Below are positions 18,001 to 26,600 of a stretch of 33,048 bases of DNA, in pieces. The translations under genes were made by a program, and so were the position numbers. The notes under the pieces were generated by a model, which was not told the DNA's origin, did not search any database, and worked only from the letters and a program-made list of their open reading frames with translations. Source of the stretch: a virus. Location of the stretch: the IMG/VR virus record IMGVR_UViG_3300032241_000938, positions 1 to 33,048 of that record. One strand, written 5' to 3'. Each line of letters starts with the position of its first letter. Within the stretch, counting starts at the first letter, position 1.

Positions 18001-21000
18001 CAGCATTGCTGTTTACTGTAATCAAGTTTGTGCCAGTTGTGACTGCTGTTACAGGAATCGCTGTACTTGAAGCAGTGATAGTTGTTGTTGTTCCTAAACC
18101 ACTGTAGATACCATAAACAACTGCTGTCATTGCACCAATAGAACCTACTGTAGTAGTAATTCCGCTAATAGTACCTGTAGACGTTGTTGTAATAATTGCG
18201 CTACCACCGGAGGTTGCTGACAATGTAAACGATGTTGAGCCGTTAGTAGCAATAATGTAGTAAGTAGTTGGTGTAGAATATCCTACAATACTACCTGTTG
18301 AGAATGTTCCACTAAATGTAACTGGTTGTCCTACAACTAATGTAGAACTTACTGCGTTACATGTGAATGTACCGTTCGCACTAGTAATTTGAACTCCGCT
18401 TAATGTATTAGTTGGAGTAATAGCAAATACAGAACCACCATAAGTAGAACTAACAGTTAACTGAGTTGCGCTCAATACTTGTTTAATGTAATAAACTCCG
18501 GATGCTAAATTACCAATAGAAGTTCCGCTAAGAGTGATTTGTAATCCCGGAACCATGCCAACAGTTGTACCTAATGTCAAATAGTTTGTAGTAGGTATTC
18601 CATTAATAACTGCCGTAGTTGTTGAACTTACTGATTGACTATAATTAGTTAACCAGCTGATTGGACTAGCTGTAATAGTAATTCCAGTAATAGGACTTCC
18701 TGAGCTACCACCTGCTACGCTAGTAACATTTGATCCGTTTTGTGTTGCTGACAACTGGAATGCTGTAGTTGTTGGAGTGCCAATAACATAATAAACTGTT
18801 CCAGATGCGTATCCGCTAATACTACCTGCTGAGAATGTTCCGCTGATAGTAACTGTTTGTCCTACAACTAATGGAGTACTTAATGGAGTGGCAAGTGTAA
18901 ACACACCGGTTATACCACCAAGGTAAGCACCGGTAATTGAAATAGTTGGTCCAGATACTAGTGTAGTACCTGTATTAATACCAATACCACTTATAGTCAT
19001 ACCTGCTGTGATTATGCCGCTAGAAATACTGTTAACAGTAATCTGTGTTCCAATAATTGTACCGTTAAATACAGCATTGTTAGTTGGTTGCCCTTGCAGT
19101 GTTGCTACCATCTCATCTATAACGATTGATGTTTGTGCTACAGCACCATTAGCCGCTAGTAGCTTACAACGCTCTCCAATAAATCCAATAGAATTAAATG
19201 TGCTATCAGCTAGTGTTTGTTGTAGCGCCGCTACTAAAGGTATTAGTCTTTGATATGAACGACCAGTAATGATACTATAGAAATTACTAGCAAACAATGT
19301 ATCGTAACTTAAAGCAGTAACAACATAGCCTGCGTCACGAGTAGTTAAAGTTAAACTTGGACTTTCTGTTTGATAGAATTTCTTCACAAATGCGGTAGCA
19401 TCTGCAGCAATTTCAGTTGCGCGAGATTGAATAGCATTGAATGATGCTTGGTTAGCTGGGGTAGCGAATGCGATTGCTCCAGATGCTTGAGGAGTAATTG
19501 TAAATGTTCCAGTTATTGGTAACTGTGCACCTGAGCTTCCGTATGTTTGACTTATACTAACAGTCCAGCTTGTACCGCTACCTGCTGTAATATAAGTGCC
19601 CGGAGCAATACCCACAGTAACAGTCATTTGACCAGTTGCTGTTGATAACGTTGGACTTGTGGTTGTACCATAGTTGTATAGTGTAACTGTGCTACCTGAC
19701 ACAACGTTAACAGTATATGTTGTTTGTGTTAACCCACCAAAAGCAAACTGATTTCCATAAGTGTACGGAGTACTAAATGTAATGGCCATTCCAGCTACAA
19801 TTCCAGTAGTACTTGCTAGTGTTACAACGTTAGTGCTGACAGTTGTTGCTGTAGCAGTTGTTGTTAACGCAGTACTTGTTACTAGTTGGCCAATTGCCAA
19901 TCCAGTACCGCTTGTTACTGTTAATGTTGTTCCGCTAATATATCCAGTTGTAGTTCCAGTTGTAGTATTAGCAAAACCACCGTTGTTCAAGAAATAAATT
20001 ACATCAGCTACACGAGCTTGTGCAAATTTAGCTGAAGCTTGTGAACCAGATGAACCAGTTGTTACTTGTGCGGTTGAGTTTCCAGAACTTACTAAACTTG
20101 CTGAAGACGCAGTACCGTTGTCTGTTGGATCTAACACATAAGGAAGAATAGCAGACAAGCGATTCAATGCTGCCAATACACCTGTTGTATAAGGTGCTAC
20201 AATCAATGGAGTATTCAAACTATAGAATGAATTACCAACAATTAATGATTGATTATTACAACCATATGTTAAGTCATATTGTAACGCATCTAACACGCTA
20301 CTTAAATCACGAATAGTTTCTGCTTGGTATGTTGGACCGTATTGTGCCCAAGTTGTACCAGTTAGTGTGTTGTTTAGATAATTAGCAATTTCATCTTTAA
20401 TAAATTGATAGTTTTGTACCAATTGCGCAACAGCATTTCCGTAACCTACTAGATAGTATGTATTGTATGCTGTTACAGTAGGCATATTAAATGCTGGCTG
20501 ATGTATTAAGCCTTGGTTAGCACCATAACCTACTGAGTTACTTGGTCCAGTAATTACTGAGCCACCAGACATGATATCTTGGATAATCTTAGTATTAGTT
20601 ACAACAAGATTGGCTGCAGTAGCATTACCTGTATCACCAGCAGGTAAACTTGTTATCTGCGTTTGTGTATTTGGGAAAGGTCCAGTTGAAGTAGCAGTGA
20701 TACTACTGTTACTAATTAAATTACTTAACTGACTTTGAATTCTTTGTAAAGCTACCGCTGTTTTAGGAGCGTCATTTACTAGGTATGGTTTAGCTGGGGC
20801 TGCCTGAACAATGGTACTACGTAACTCATCACCAACAAGAGCTGTATCTTGACTTAGAACAATTGGACCATACTCGTTGTATGTTCCTGTTTTTAAGAAG
20901 ATAGTTGTACGTGGGCGTTGTAATGTTGGAACATTTGCGTATGTTCCTGCGCTTAATGCGCTTACTACAATAGCTAATAAGTTTTGAGCATTTACCAACG

Positions 21001-23605
21001 CACCGGATTCAATTGTAGCCGCTGGTGCTGTTACTGTATTTTGTAGTGCTCTATTTGCCGCAGGAATGTTTTGTAATGCTTGATAATTTACACTAGGAGC
21101 AGTACCATTCATTACAGCAGTGAACAAGTAGTTTTCTAAGTAAGTCAAACTTGCTACCCATACGTTCATTTCGTATGTGGCATTGTTAGAAATATAACTT
21201 GTTAGAGTGGAGAAGAATGTTTGTGTAGCAGTTACACAGTATAAATTACCACCGTGTGTTAAGTCAAAAATTACACAATCAATTAATGTACCAGCATCAC
21301 GTTCTGCCTTGCTCTTGTCATAGAAAAAAGAAGCTGTAGAAGCTACACCGCTGTTAGCACTAATACCTAAGCGTTGACTTGCCAATGCGTTAGCATAACT
21401 TGTTGATACAGCAAAAGAAGTTGAACTAATACTTCCAGCAGTAACATAATAAGTTGTACCTACTGTTAATCCAGCAGTTGCTTGATTAAATGTAATTGGC
21501 ATGCCGGCATACATACCAGCAGTAGTAGTCTGGCTAGATGTACTAGAACCGCCTACAGTAATTAAGTTGTTAGATGCTGCACTTCCTGTAACATTATATG
21601 AATATAATGTTTGGATATAGTTGTTAACTTCTTTCAACATGAATTGCTTGTTAGACTTAAGAGCCAAACCAGCATTAGGATTTAAATAACCTTCTTCAAT
21701 TTGTCTTGCCGCATACAGTACACTTGCCCATGGTTTATCAATTGTTAAACCTTGACCACTACCTTGAGAGTCAGTTCCGTTTTGAGCAACATATACAACG
21801 TTGTTTAATAAACCATAATATGACCATGATGGTACACTACCGTTAACACGTAATACTTGTCCGTCTGTTCCAATAGGCAATCTTTGTGCGCCATTTGTAC
21901 CGTAGTAAACAATATCACCTGTAGTAGTCAATGCGCCACTGTCTGCTCCGCTAGATAAAATATTCCAGTAAGCGCCAGCTGTATCTGCGATTGGATTGTT
22001 ACCAGATGCTCCAATGTGAGCACTGATACAAATATAACTGCTATTGCCATAATAAACTGCATCTCCAGCAACATAAACTGTTCCTGATTTCCATGTTATA
22101 GCATATCCAGATACAACTGAGACCGTAGCAATAGCACTACCACTAATTGTAGCAACTTTAACAACAAGATTGTTATTTACTGTGCCACCTAAATTTGTAC
22201 CAAGAATAGTTAATGTATCGTTAACAGCATAACCACTACCGCCGGCGCCACTGTGAACTACCACGCTATACGCTGTACCAGTTATAGTTACGTCAAATGT
22301 AGCCGCACCGTTACCGCCAGCACTTACTAAATTTGAACTAGCAACTGCTGATAGTGTATATGCTGTAGGAGCATTCCAACGAATACCGGAGTTTAATTGA
22401 CTCCAGTTAGCACTTGGAGGTTGTGAAGCTGAGTTGTCAGCGATAGCAACATAAGTATAACCGCCTAGTGTTACTACTTGTCCAACTTTGTATGATGTTC
22501 CACTTGCCCATGCGCCTGCGAATGTAATACCCGAAGTGAATACTTGCCAGTATGTTGTTGCAGTACTTGGAGTTTGTCCTGTACCGCTTTGAATACAAGT
22601 ATATGTATAGCCACCGTATGTTACAACGTCACCAACAATATATGCTGTTGATGGGTTGTATGAATTCATAAATTCAAAACCGTTAACAAACAATGTGAAA
22701 TCACTAGTGTTAAGTGTTGAACCTGAACTTGTATGTTGAGTTGTACAAATCCATAGATCTGCTCCATACTTAACAATATCGTTTAATTTATAGCGTGTTG
22801 CGGTTGCCCAAGTACCTAGATAATTTAATCCAGAGTTAAAAGCAGACCAACTGCTTTGATTTGCTTCTAAACCTGAAGAAGCTGTGTTAGCACTAATGTG
22901 AGCAGTTGTACAAACATAAGTAATACCACCGTAGTAGATAAAATCATCTACTTTATAACGTGTATTGGTAGTCCAGGCGCCTAACCAGTTAAGATTGCTA
23001 GCAAAAGCAGACCAACTGCTTTGATTTGCTTCTAAACCTAATTGGCTTGTTCCAGAAACTGTTCCTAAAGCTGAAACGGTGTATGTTCCAGTTAAGGCAA
23101 AAGTAACTTGAGTAGTTGAACAAGTTACAACTGTAAATGTTGTGTTAACTGTATTAACTGTTCCGCTTGTGCTAGTAGGACTAAATCCTGCTAGTGTAAT
23201 AGTTGAACCAACTAGGAATGGTTGAACTGTTTGTGCGGCATAAGTTAATGTGGCCGTTCCGCCACTAACTGTAAATGCTGTAGCTGTTAAAGTGGCAGTA
23301 GCACTAGTACTTGTGTGAGCAGTAGTACATAGATAAACGATACCACCGTACTGTGCTAAGTCACCTAAGTTATAATAAGTAGAGTTAGCCCAGGCTCCTG
23401 TCCACTTTTGACCATCGGCCATTAAGTTCCAGTATGGCGTAACGTTATTTAAATCCGTTGTGAATAAACTTGAACTTGTATTACTTATTACACAAATATA
23501 AGTTTTTCCGCCATTTGTAACTACGTCATCAACCACATATGATGTGTTTGGTGCCCATGTACCTTGGTACACAAACTTAATTCTACCTAGTTTAAATTCT
23601 GCCAT
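12026..23605 (-). CDS. Giant tail-fibre/appendage protein, 3859 aa
   Basis: One uninterrupted frame of 3859 codons. Order of parts: seven chitin-binding-like modules (about 12-552) with the pattern W..xTxYxxGDxVxYGGxxYxC; a short linker GDIVYYGTNGAQRLPIG; a pectate-lyase-like start (VYVAQNGTDSQGSGQG); helical 'RDAG' modules (around 760, 1480 and 2265); the first beta-helix part ending VGDELRSTIVQ (about 925); roughly 1375 residues of repeated beta modules; the rest of the beta-helix (about 2305-2600, with FGNGCIGMKID and LSDGIGVYCTGSGAI); propeller-like YGNGRFVA repeats (about 2805-3330); and a C-terminal domain (about 3670-3859) with GHDFLYIGTGG, GNFNVGNLFGVQQ and FTANSDSVVPTQKAI. N- and C-terminal parts match the neighbouring 2847-aa protein, so they are paralogues. 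A receptor-contact role is inferred from the modules. AGAGG lies 10 nt before the ATG. Confidence 0.85.
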   Translation of the reverse strand: MAEFKLGRIKFVYQGTWAPNTSYVVDDVVTNGGKTYICVISNTSSSLFTTDLNNVTPYWNLMADGQKWTGAWANSTYYNLGDLAQYGGIVYLCTTAHTSTSATATLTATAFTVSGGTATLTYAAQTVQPFLVGSTITLAGFSPTSTSGTVNTVNTTFTVVTCSTTQVTFALTGTYTVSALGTVSGTSQLGLEANQSSWSAFASNLNWLGAWTTNTRYKVDDFIYYGGITYVCTTAHISANTASSGLEANQSSWSAFNSGLNYLGTWATATRYKLNDIVKYGADLWICTTQHTSSGSTLNTSDFTLFVNGFEFMNSYNPSTAYIVGDVVTYGGYTYTCIQSGTGQTPSTATTYWQVFTSGITFAGAWASGTSYKVGQVVTLGGYTYVAIADNSASQPPSANWSQLNSGIRWNAPTAYTLSAVASSNLVSAGGNGAATFDVTITGTAYSVVVHSGAGGSGYAVNDTLTILGTNLGGTVNNNLVVKVATISGSAIATVSVVSGYAITWKSGTVYVAGDAVYYGNSSYICISAHIGASGNNPIADTAGAYWNILSSGADSGALTTTGDIVYYGTNGAQRLPIGTDGQVLRVNGSVPSWSYYGLLNNVVYVAQNGTDSQGSGQGLTIDKPWASVLYAARQIEEGYLNPNAGLALKSNKQFMLKEVNNYIQTLYSYNVTGSAASNNLITVGGSSTSSQTTTAGMYAGMPITFNQATAGLTVGTTYYVTAGSISSTSFAVSTSYANALASQRLGISANSGVASTASFFYDKSKAERDAGTLIDCVIFDLTHGGNLYCVTATQTFFSTLTSYISNNATYEMNVWVASLTYLENYLFTAVMNGTAPSVNYQALQNIPAANRALQNTVTAPAATIESGALVNAQNLLAIVVSALSAGTYANVPTLQRPRTTIFLKTGTYNEYGPIVLSQDTALVGDELRSTIVQAAPAKPYLVNDAPKTAVALQRIQSQLSNLISNSSITATSTGPFPNTQTQITSLPAGDTGNATAANLVVTNTKIIQDIMSGGSVITGPSNSVGYGANQGLIHQPAFNMPTVTAYNTYYLVGYGNAVAQLVQNYQFIKDEIANYLNNTLTGTTWAQYGPTYQAETIRDLSSVLDALQYDLTYGCNNQSLIVGNSFYSLNTPLIVAPYTTGVLAALNRLSAILPYVLDPTDNGTASSASLVSSGNSTAQVTTGSSGSQASAKFAQARVADVIYFLNNGGFANTTTGTTTGYISGTTLTVTSGTGLAIGQLVTSTALTTTATATTVSTNVVTLASTTGIVAGMAITFSTPYTYGNQFAFGGLTQTTYTVNVVSGSTVTLYNYGTTTSPTLSTATGQMTVTVGIAPGTYITAGSGTSWTVSISQTYGSSGAQLPITGTFTITPQASGAIAFATPANQASFNAIQSRATEIAADATAFVKKFYQTESPSLTLTTRDAGYVVTALSYDTLFASNFYSIITGRSYQRLIPLVAALQQTLADSTFNSIGFIGERCKLLAANGAVAQTSIVIDEMVATLQGQPTNNAVFNGTIIGTQITVNSISSGIITAGMTISGIGINTGTTLVSGPTISITGAYLGGITGVFTLATPLSTPLVVGQTVTISGTFSAGSISGYASGTVYYVIGTPTTTAFQLSATQNGSNVTSVAGGSSGSPITGITITASPISWLTNYSQSVSSTTTAVINGIPTTNYLTLGTTVGMVPGLQITLSGTSIGNLASGVYYIKQVLSATQLTVSSTYGGSVFAITPTNTLSGVQITSANGTFTCNAVSSTLVVGQPVTFSGTFSTGSIVGYSTPTTYYIIATNGSTSFTLSATSGGSAIITTTSTGTISGITTTVGSIGAMTAVVYGIYSGLGTTTTITASSTAIPVTAVTTGTNLITVNSNAGMYVNMPIVFTGLPAPVTTSVLATIGSTTNTLTLAATAASLGIVAGQKIWFSGTNLGGIINYQNYYVINPSGSTIQLATTFGGSAVSLQTSPTLSTVAITGTAGQFSCSSTTLVVGQAVTINGTLSAGTINGSSSVNAQTFYILATNGTTTFTLTGTLGSSVAITTTASGGTITGATFGLNAQLTATVNQSGGIWNGDIYWINSVTAGTYPNAGTTITVTSTYKSGTAHVITNTVTGLTATATAGLQLTQGSPAKIINGTVAPGYGIVSNYSATGYNNTLTTIQGAEIIRANKTFLSNEIVAYILSTYGGTVTTTATNGTFTTSSAHNLTVGDPVQFGLTGTIFDANISANTPYWVLTTPTTTTFTVSTVQAGTGTQTTVTLVGGTGSMNVAYYTNTTKCVRDTGYFFDGLVYDLAKTGNYKTLRAVSSHLSIITGSTTNDLFRLQSGTGVRNMTCNGLLGSLALPNTYGTRRPTAGSYIAFDQGFGPNDSSVWINYRSPYTQNITNFGNGCIGMKIDASLHNGGYKSMVSNDFTQVLSDGIGVYCTGSGAITEAVSVFCYYGYAGYLSELGGRIRATNGNSSYGTYGVIAEGIDSYEAPIYATLNNRYNSAYVTNVITDATNYVWRLEYENAGSSYTNAIPTISGAGYNIATTQDEFRDSAVFETRLVDLNNGQGVGGSNYLTISNVAQVGAVGSITIANSDTNLSSAYLGMRVQITAGTGVGQYANIIGYSSASKLANIVRPSFASLTITASTTSAFTVASTATLYAGQPIYLYTPVAGLSASTVYYVSSSSLTSTAFQVADTAAHATAGTNSYTLTATSSTPATMAGSTIVGNTLTIGGAITNTIYIGMLLSGGTVAANTYITAGSGTSWTVSVSQNMASATLTGTVSVLLYEAGWDHVIPGYTIQPVLDATSTYIIEPAIAYTSPGLSSTARTLSGAGNTWAGITYGAGNFVATSTGATATSYSTDGKTWNVGGVMPSSTTWSNVVYGGGQGATATAVVGGVGGSGAVLTPVLGTGNTAGQVVSITVTNGGYNYTTPPTIVITDSTGTGATAICQVLNGTIQSVTMTITGSGYTSPTVTVVTNELSSITANTWGFNYFGAPTVTISAPFTATAWTASGSATANNYYYYIDTSVSPNVRNYYQAGATGTFSSTAPTFTNSVYGKSGYGATGIGASATYGVTLTYVGTLAVATANLTNTGVSSFTITQSGYGYATAPTITITDPNAGFLAISSASTANAYNLPTTLGSAWTANTNVLPTSTMTSLAYGNNLFIAVGGSGSAAAASATGAPSSAWTNQSSNIIANSSGYKAVAYGGGVFCAIGGTVTAWMKSDPTTWSTGGTLPNKTWTGLAYGNGRFVALASDGTVYYTYNWQTSAWGTSPNVTNNTWVSIKNNPLNASGITTWSNIRYGEGLFVAIATSSQAVATSWDGVNWTFYATGMPSSSNWTGLAFGNPQNATLGAVPTWVSVSATSGTTAATLATGSTPQGRVKVVSNAVSEVRMIEPGSGFPRGNVTATTYYASTSVTVNSSSTTTITLASAATLVQGQPIVFASSFGNVVGGTTYYVYATTAASTSVQISTTLNGSVFTVGTSSSVSIVGTVGALSLITVDSTTNLVANQPVVFNGTSQGGITTGQYYYIVPNSITATQFQVALTSGGSSFIATTAVISSMTYFASPIVTITDPNHVNNAPVTARIGNGALGNPTFTNRGTGNTTATSSYAGDGYADLYQTGTFINVSGLYQIPKAGCNVVFSSISNTWYKLVAVTNVLGIAGNYTATFQINPGLSTLLAPPNGTLITTNLLYSNTRMTGHDFLYIGTGGVTSTNYPNVDPTKAVQSNQTLSTGGGRVFFTSTDQDGNFNVGNLFGVQQSTGTATLNASAFNLAGLQSLTLGSVSLGVGSATITQFSTDPYFTANSDSVVPTQKAIKAFITAQIGGGQSTLNVNTITSGQIYIAGNTISNTSNAQIYVSSKMLFTGGIDGAPVALAFFTQH
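13610..15190 (-). other. Propeller-like repeats of the 3859-aa protein, interrupted
   Basis: Repeats of the type W..(I/V)xYGxGxFVAxxxxxxxxYSxDGxxWxxxxxP, at about 15005-15190 and 13610-14265. They resemble Asp-box or kelch-like propeller blades. Between the two groups lies about 740 bp coding for GSGYTSPT-type repeats (ITGSGYTSPTVTV, TQSGYGYATAPTITI, NGGYNYTTPPTIVI). A role in glycan contact is possible, but no catalytic sialidase residues were identified. Confidence 0.55.
17465..18915 (-). repeat. Three 'VVGQxVTxxGTxSxGxIxG' beta modules in the 3859-aa protein
   Basis: Three units of about 75-80 residues at roughly 17465-17700, 18145-18385 and 18660-18915. Each starts with LVVGQ and a VTISGTFS-like strand, has a YYVI or FYIL strand, a TAFQLSAT-like strand, and ends with ITGIT or its equivalent. 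Two of the units also share close nucleotide runs (around 18303 and 18833, starting GAGAATGTTCC). Related units occur in the 2847-aa protein (about 26925-27150 and 25140-25380) and in the right-edge gene, so the module is shared across at least three genes. Confidence 0.75.
22838..22874. repeat. 37-bp direct repeat, copy 1
   Basis: Identical over 37 bp to 23003-23039. The distance of 165 bp equals 55 codons, one chitin-binding-like module. It encodes the GLEANQSSWSAF segment that ends a module. Exact identity at all codon positions implies recent duplication or gene conversion. Confidence 0.9.
23003..23039. repeat. 37-bp direct repeat, copy 2
   Basis: Second copy of the 37-bp repeat at 22838-22874, in the same orientation. 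It lies right at the edge of the foreign beta insert in module 2 of the giant protein, on the side where the module resumes. Confidence 0.9.
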
Positions 23606-23625
23606 TTTATATCATCCTCTGATAG

Positions 23626-23633
23626 TATTTATC
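23626..23633 (-). promoter_or_regulatory. Candidate T4-type late promoter of the giant fibre gene
   Basis: On the minus strand this reads GATAAATA, 7 of 8 matches to the T4 late consensus TATAAATA, 20 nt before the ATG at 23605. It lies in the 53-bp gap between the two giant genes, the longest gap in the fibre cluster. A start a few bases downstream would leave a short leader containing AGAGG (23616-23620). Position and match fit a late promoter, but no second element can be used to test it. Confidence 0.4.
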
Positions 23634-23658
23634 TTTACTGTAATTCTTTCTTTTTAGT

Positions 23659-26600
23659 TTAATAACCATTCGGTATTGGGTTATTTCCTGATGTAAAATC
23701 TGCCGCTATGTCAGTCTTGGTTCTTGCGGCTCCTATGAATACATCTAAAGTTTGCATGCCGCCAGCAACGCCACCTTTACCACTAATGTAGACTTTATTA
23801 ACCATTTTAACAACAGATCCTGGTGCTCCGTTAGGAATAGTAGATTGAATATAGTTTGCTCCACCTACAGTAATAGTACCTGCGGTAAATGCTCCAGTAT
23901 ATGTGTTGGAACCACCCTGACTTAATCTTCCACTTAGGTATGACTTAATAGCACGTTGGGTTGGAATGATTGCGTCCGAGTTAGCAACGAATGTTGGATC
24001 AGTACTAAACTGTGTAACAACAACACTCGATCCGCCAACAGCAATACCGCCTAAACTTAAGGTATTCAATCCTTGTAGTCCAAATTGTGTAGCACTTAAA
24101 GTAACTGTACCAGTTGCTTGTTGTACTCCAAATAATGATCCTACTAGGAAGTTGCCGTTTTCGTCTGTACTAGTATAGAACACGTGACCTTGATTAACTT
24201 CAATTGCTTCGTTACCCGGTACAGCAATATTTTCGTTAATAAACGGATAATTTACTGCTTGTTGATTACCAACACCCACTGACAAGAAGTCATGGTTGGT
24301 TAAACGACACTGACTATAAAGTCGACGTATTGAAACTTGCGTACCATTTGTTGGACTTAATGCCGCTGACATTGTTGGTGACACTTGAACGTTAGCTTCG
24401 ATAAATGGAGCTTGTGTGCCGTACACAATAGTTGCGCTGGTAACTTTATAAACTTGACTGTTGCCTGCGATAGTTAAGTTACTACCAACTAATGGTAAAG
24501 ATGCCAAGTTATTAATAATCAATGTATAACCTGTTTGATATGTATCAGCGAAACCGTTACCAGTTATCGTTACTACTGTACTGGTTGTGTTATATCCATT
24601 ACCGCGTGATACAAACGTTGGGTTTGACAATGTACCATTACTAATACGAGGTGTAATTACTGCTGTCACTTGCGAGTTAAAGTCAGTAAGTGTAGCAGTT
24701 GGTACTGATGTATGTCCAGAACCAGTTTCAAATAATGTAACTGCTGTAACTACACCAGATGTAACTGTAGCGCGACCTTGCGCACGAGTTCCTTCTGAAA
24801 TAGTTGTTACTTGTCCTAGAGATGCTCCGTTGCCAGAGAATGCTGGGAACACACCAACGTTACTAGAATTCAAACCGTAACCAAGAACACCAAGGTTTCC
24901 ATAAGTTAAAGTGCGCTGGGTCCAATAAACACCTGCATGTGAATTGTATTCTGTAGTTCCACTAGCTTGTACAGCTACAAATCTTCCCTGACCATATGCG
25001 ACTGATGTAGCAGAAATATAAGTCAATGATTGATACCAAGTAATAGCATCAAAACTATAGGCAGAATATAATCCTGTTCCAGTTTGAACGGCTAAGAATC
25101 TGTTATCACCGTAAGCTAATGATGAATAATTTGCTGGGCCCACTGTGAATGTCATTCCACTAATATTACCTGATTGAGTTGTAATTGCTGATCCACTCGT
25201 AGTTGTTAGTGTAAATGTTGAATAACCGTTAGTAGCACTAATCAAATAAGTACCTGTACTAACTGTTCCAGAACCAACGTTAATTCCGCTAATAACAACA
25301 GTTTGTCCAACCAGTAATTGCGATGTGCTATTATTGCAGCTGAAAGATCCAGCACCACCTGTAATTGTAATATTAGACAAGATTGCTGAAGCTTGCGGTA
25401 ATGTTGATGAGAACCAATTTGCGCCATCAGCACTATAAGCTGCAGTTCCGTCGCTAGAAACTGCTAAGAATTTATTCAAACCATAAGACACACCAATCCA
25501 TGTTTTATTAGCTGGCAATGTTGATGAAGTCCATGTTGCTCCATAGTTAGTGGAATATATTGCGTTAGTTGTACTAGACACGATGGCAACAAATATACCA
25601 TTACCGTAAACTATACTCGAATATGGATTGCTACCGGTTGTAGCAGGCAATGCTACAGATCTCCAACCTGCTCCGTTTGAATTAGAATAAATTGCTACTT
25701 GTGATCCAGTATTTGGCTGTCCCAACGCAATCCAATAATTATTTCCATAAGCCGTACCGGTCCAAGTTACGCTTGTGGCTCCGTTTGGTAATGGTAACAC
25801 CATCGATGACCAATTTAAACCGTTTACTGATTGTGCGCCAGTTGATCCAGATTTTGGAATAGCTAAGAAATAATTTTGGCCGTATACAATAGCCGACCAA
25901 GTATTTCCGCCAGCTAAAGGTGCTGACATAGATCCGGTAGTTTGTGACCAACCTGGAGATGAAAATGACACTCTTGGTTCAATAAAATAACTAGTAGTCG
26001 AATCTAATGCTGATACTGAAGGTGTTCCTGGATTAATGTTATCCCATCCGCTAACACATAACTGCATGTTTCCAATACCTGTAGTCAATGACACAGCAGA
26101 ACCGTTTTGTGTGGTACTAACTTTAATAGTACCAGCAACGTTATCAATAGCGGTTATATAGTATCTTGTATAAGAATTAATACTGCTACCACCAATTAAA
26201 CTTGTTTGATAAGTTCCGTTCATTGTACCAATAGCACCAATACTGTTAGTAACTACTAATTTAGCACCAGTACTTGTTACAGTATACCCGCCTGCGCTTC
26301 CGCCTAGTGGCATAGGTGCTGGACAAGTTCTTGCGTTAACTAGACCAGTCGCACTAGTTAACGGGAACTGGTTAGTTTTATCTGTTGAAACAACGATTGT
26401 GTTGTTATTGGTATTAATTGTTAAAATATAATAAACAGTTTCTGAAACAAGGTTTCCAAAAGTTTGTCCTTGTGGTATTCCACTAAAAATAATTGGTTGG
26501 CCTTGTACAAAACTTGATACAGATCCGTTTACTGTAATTAAGTTTGTAGTAAATTGTGTAGCTATAATAGTTGTTCTAATAATACTGCTTGCTACTTGGA

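Larger units (their letters stand above)
21950..23572 (-). repeat. Seven chitin-binding-like modules in the 3859-aa protein
   Basis: Seven units of about 50 residues, each with an entry W (GAW or GTW), a TxY pair, a D/N-x-V strand, YGGxxYxC and an HTS or equivalent turn, ending in a W-containing strand (ANQSSWSAF or TYWQVF). The pattern matches carbohydrate-binding modules of the CBM5/12 type found at the start of T4-like cyanophage fibre proteins. Module 2 and module 7 are each interrupted by a foreign beta module (see findings). Sugar binding is inferred, not shown. Confidence 0.7.
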
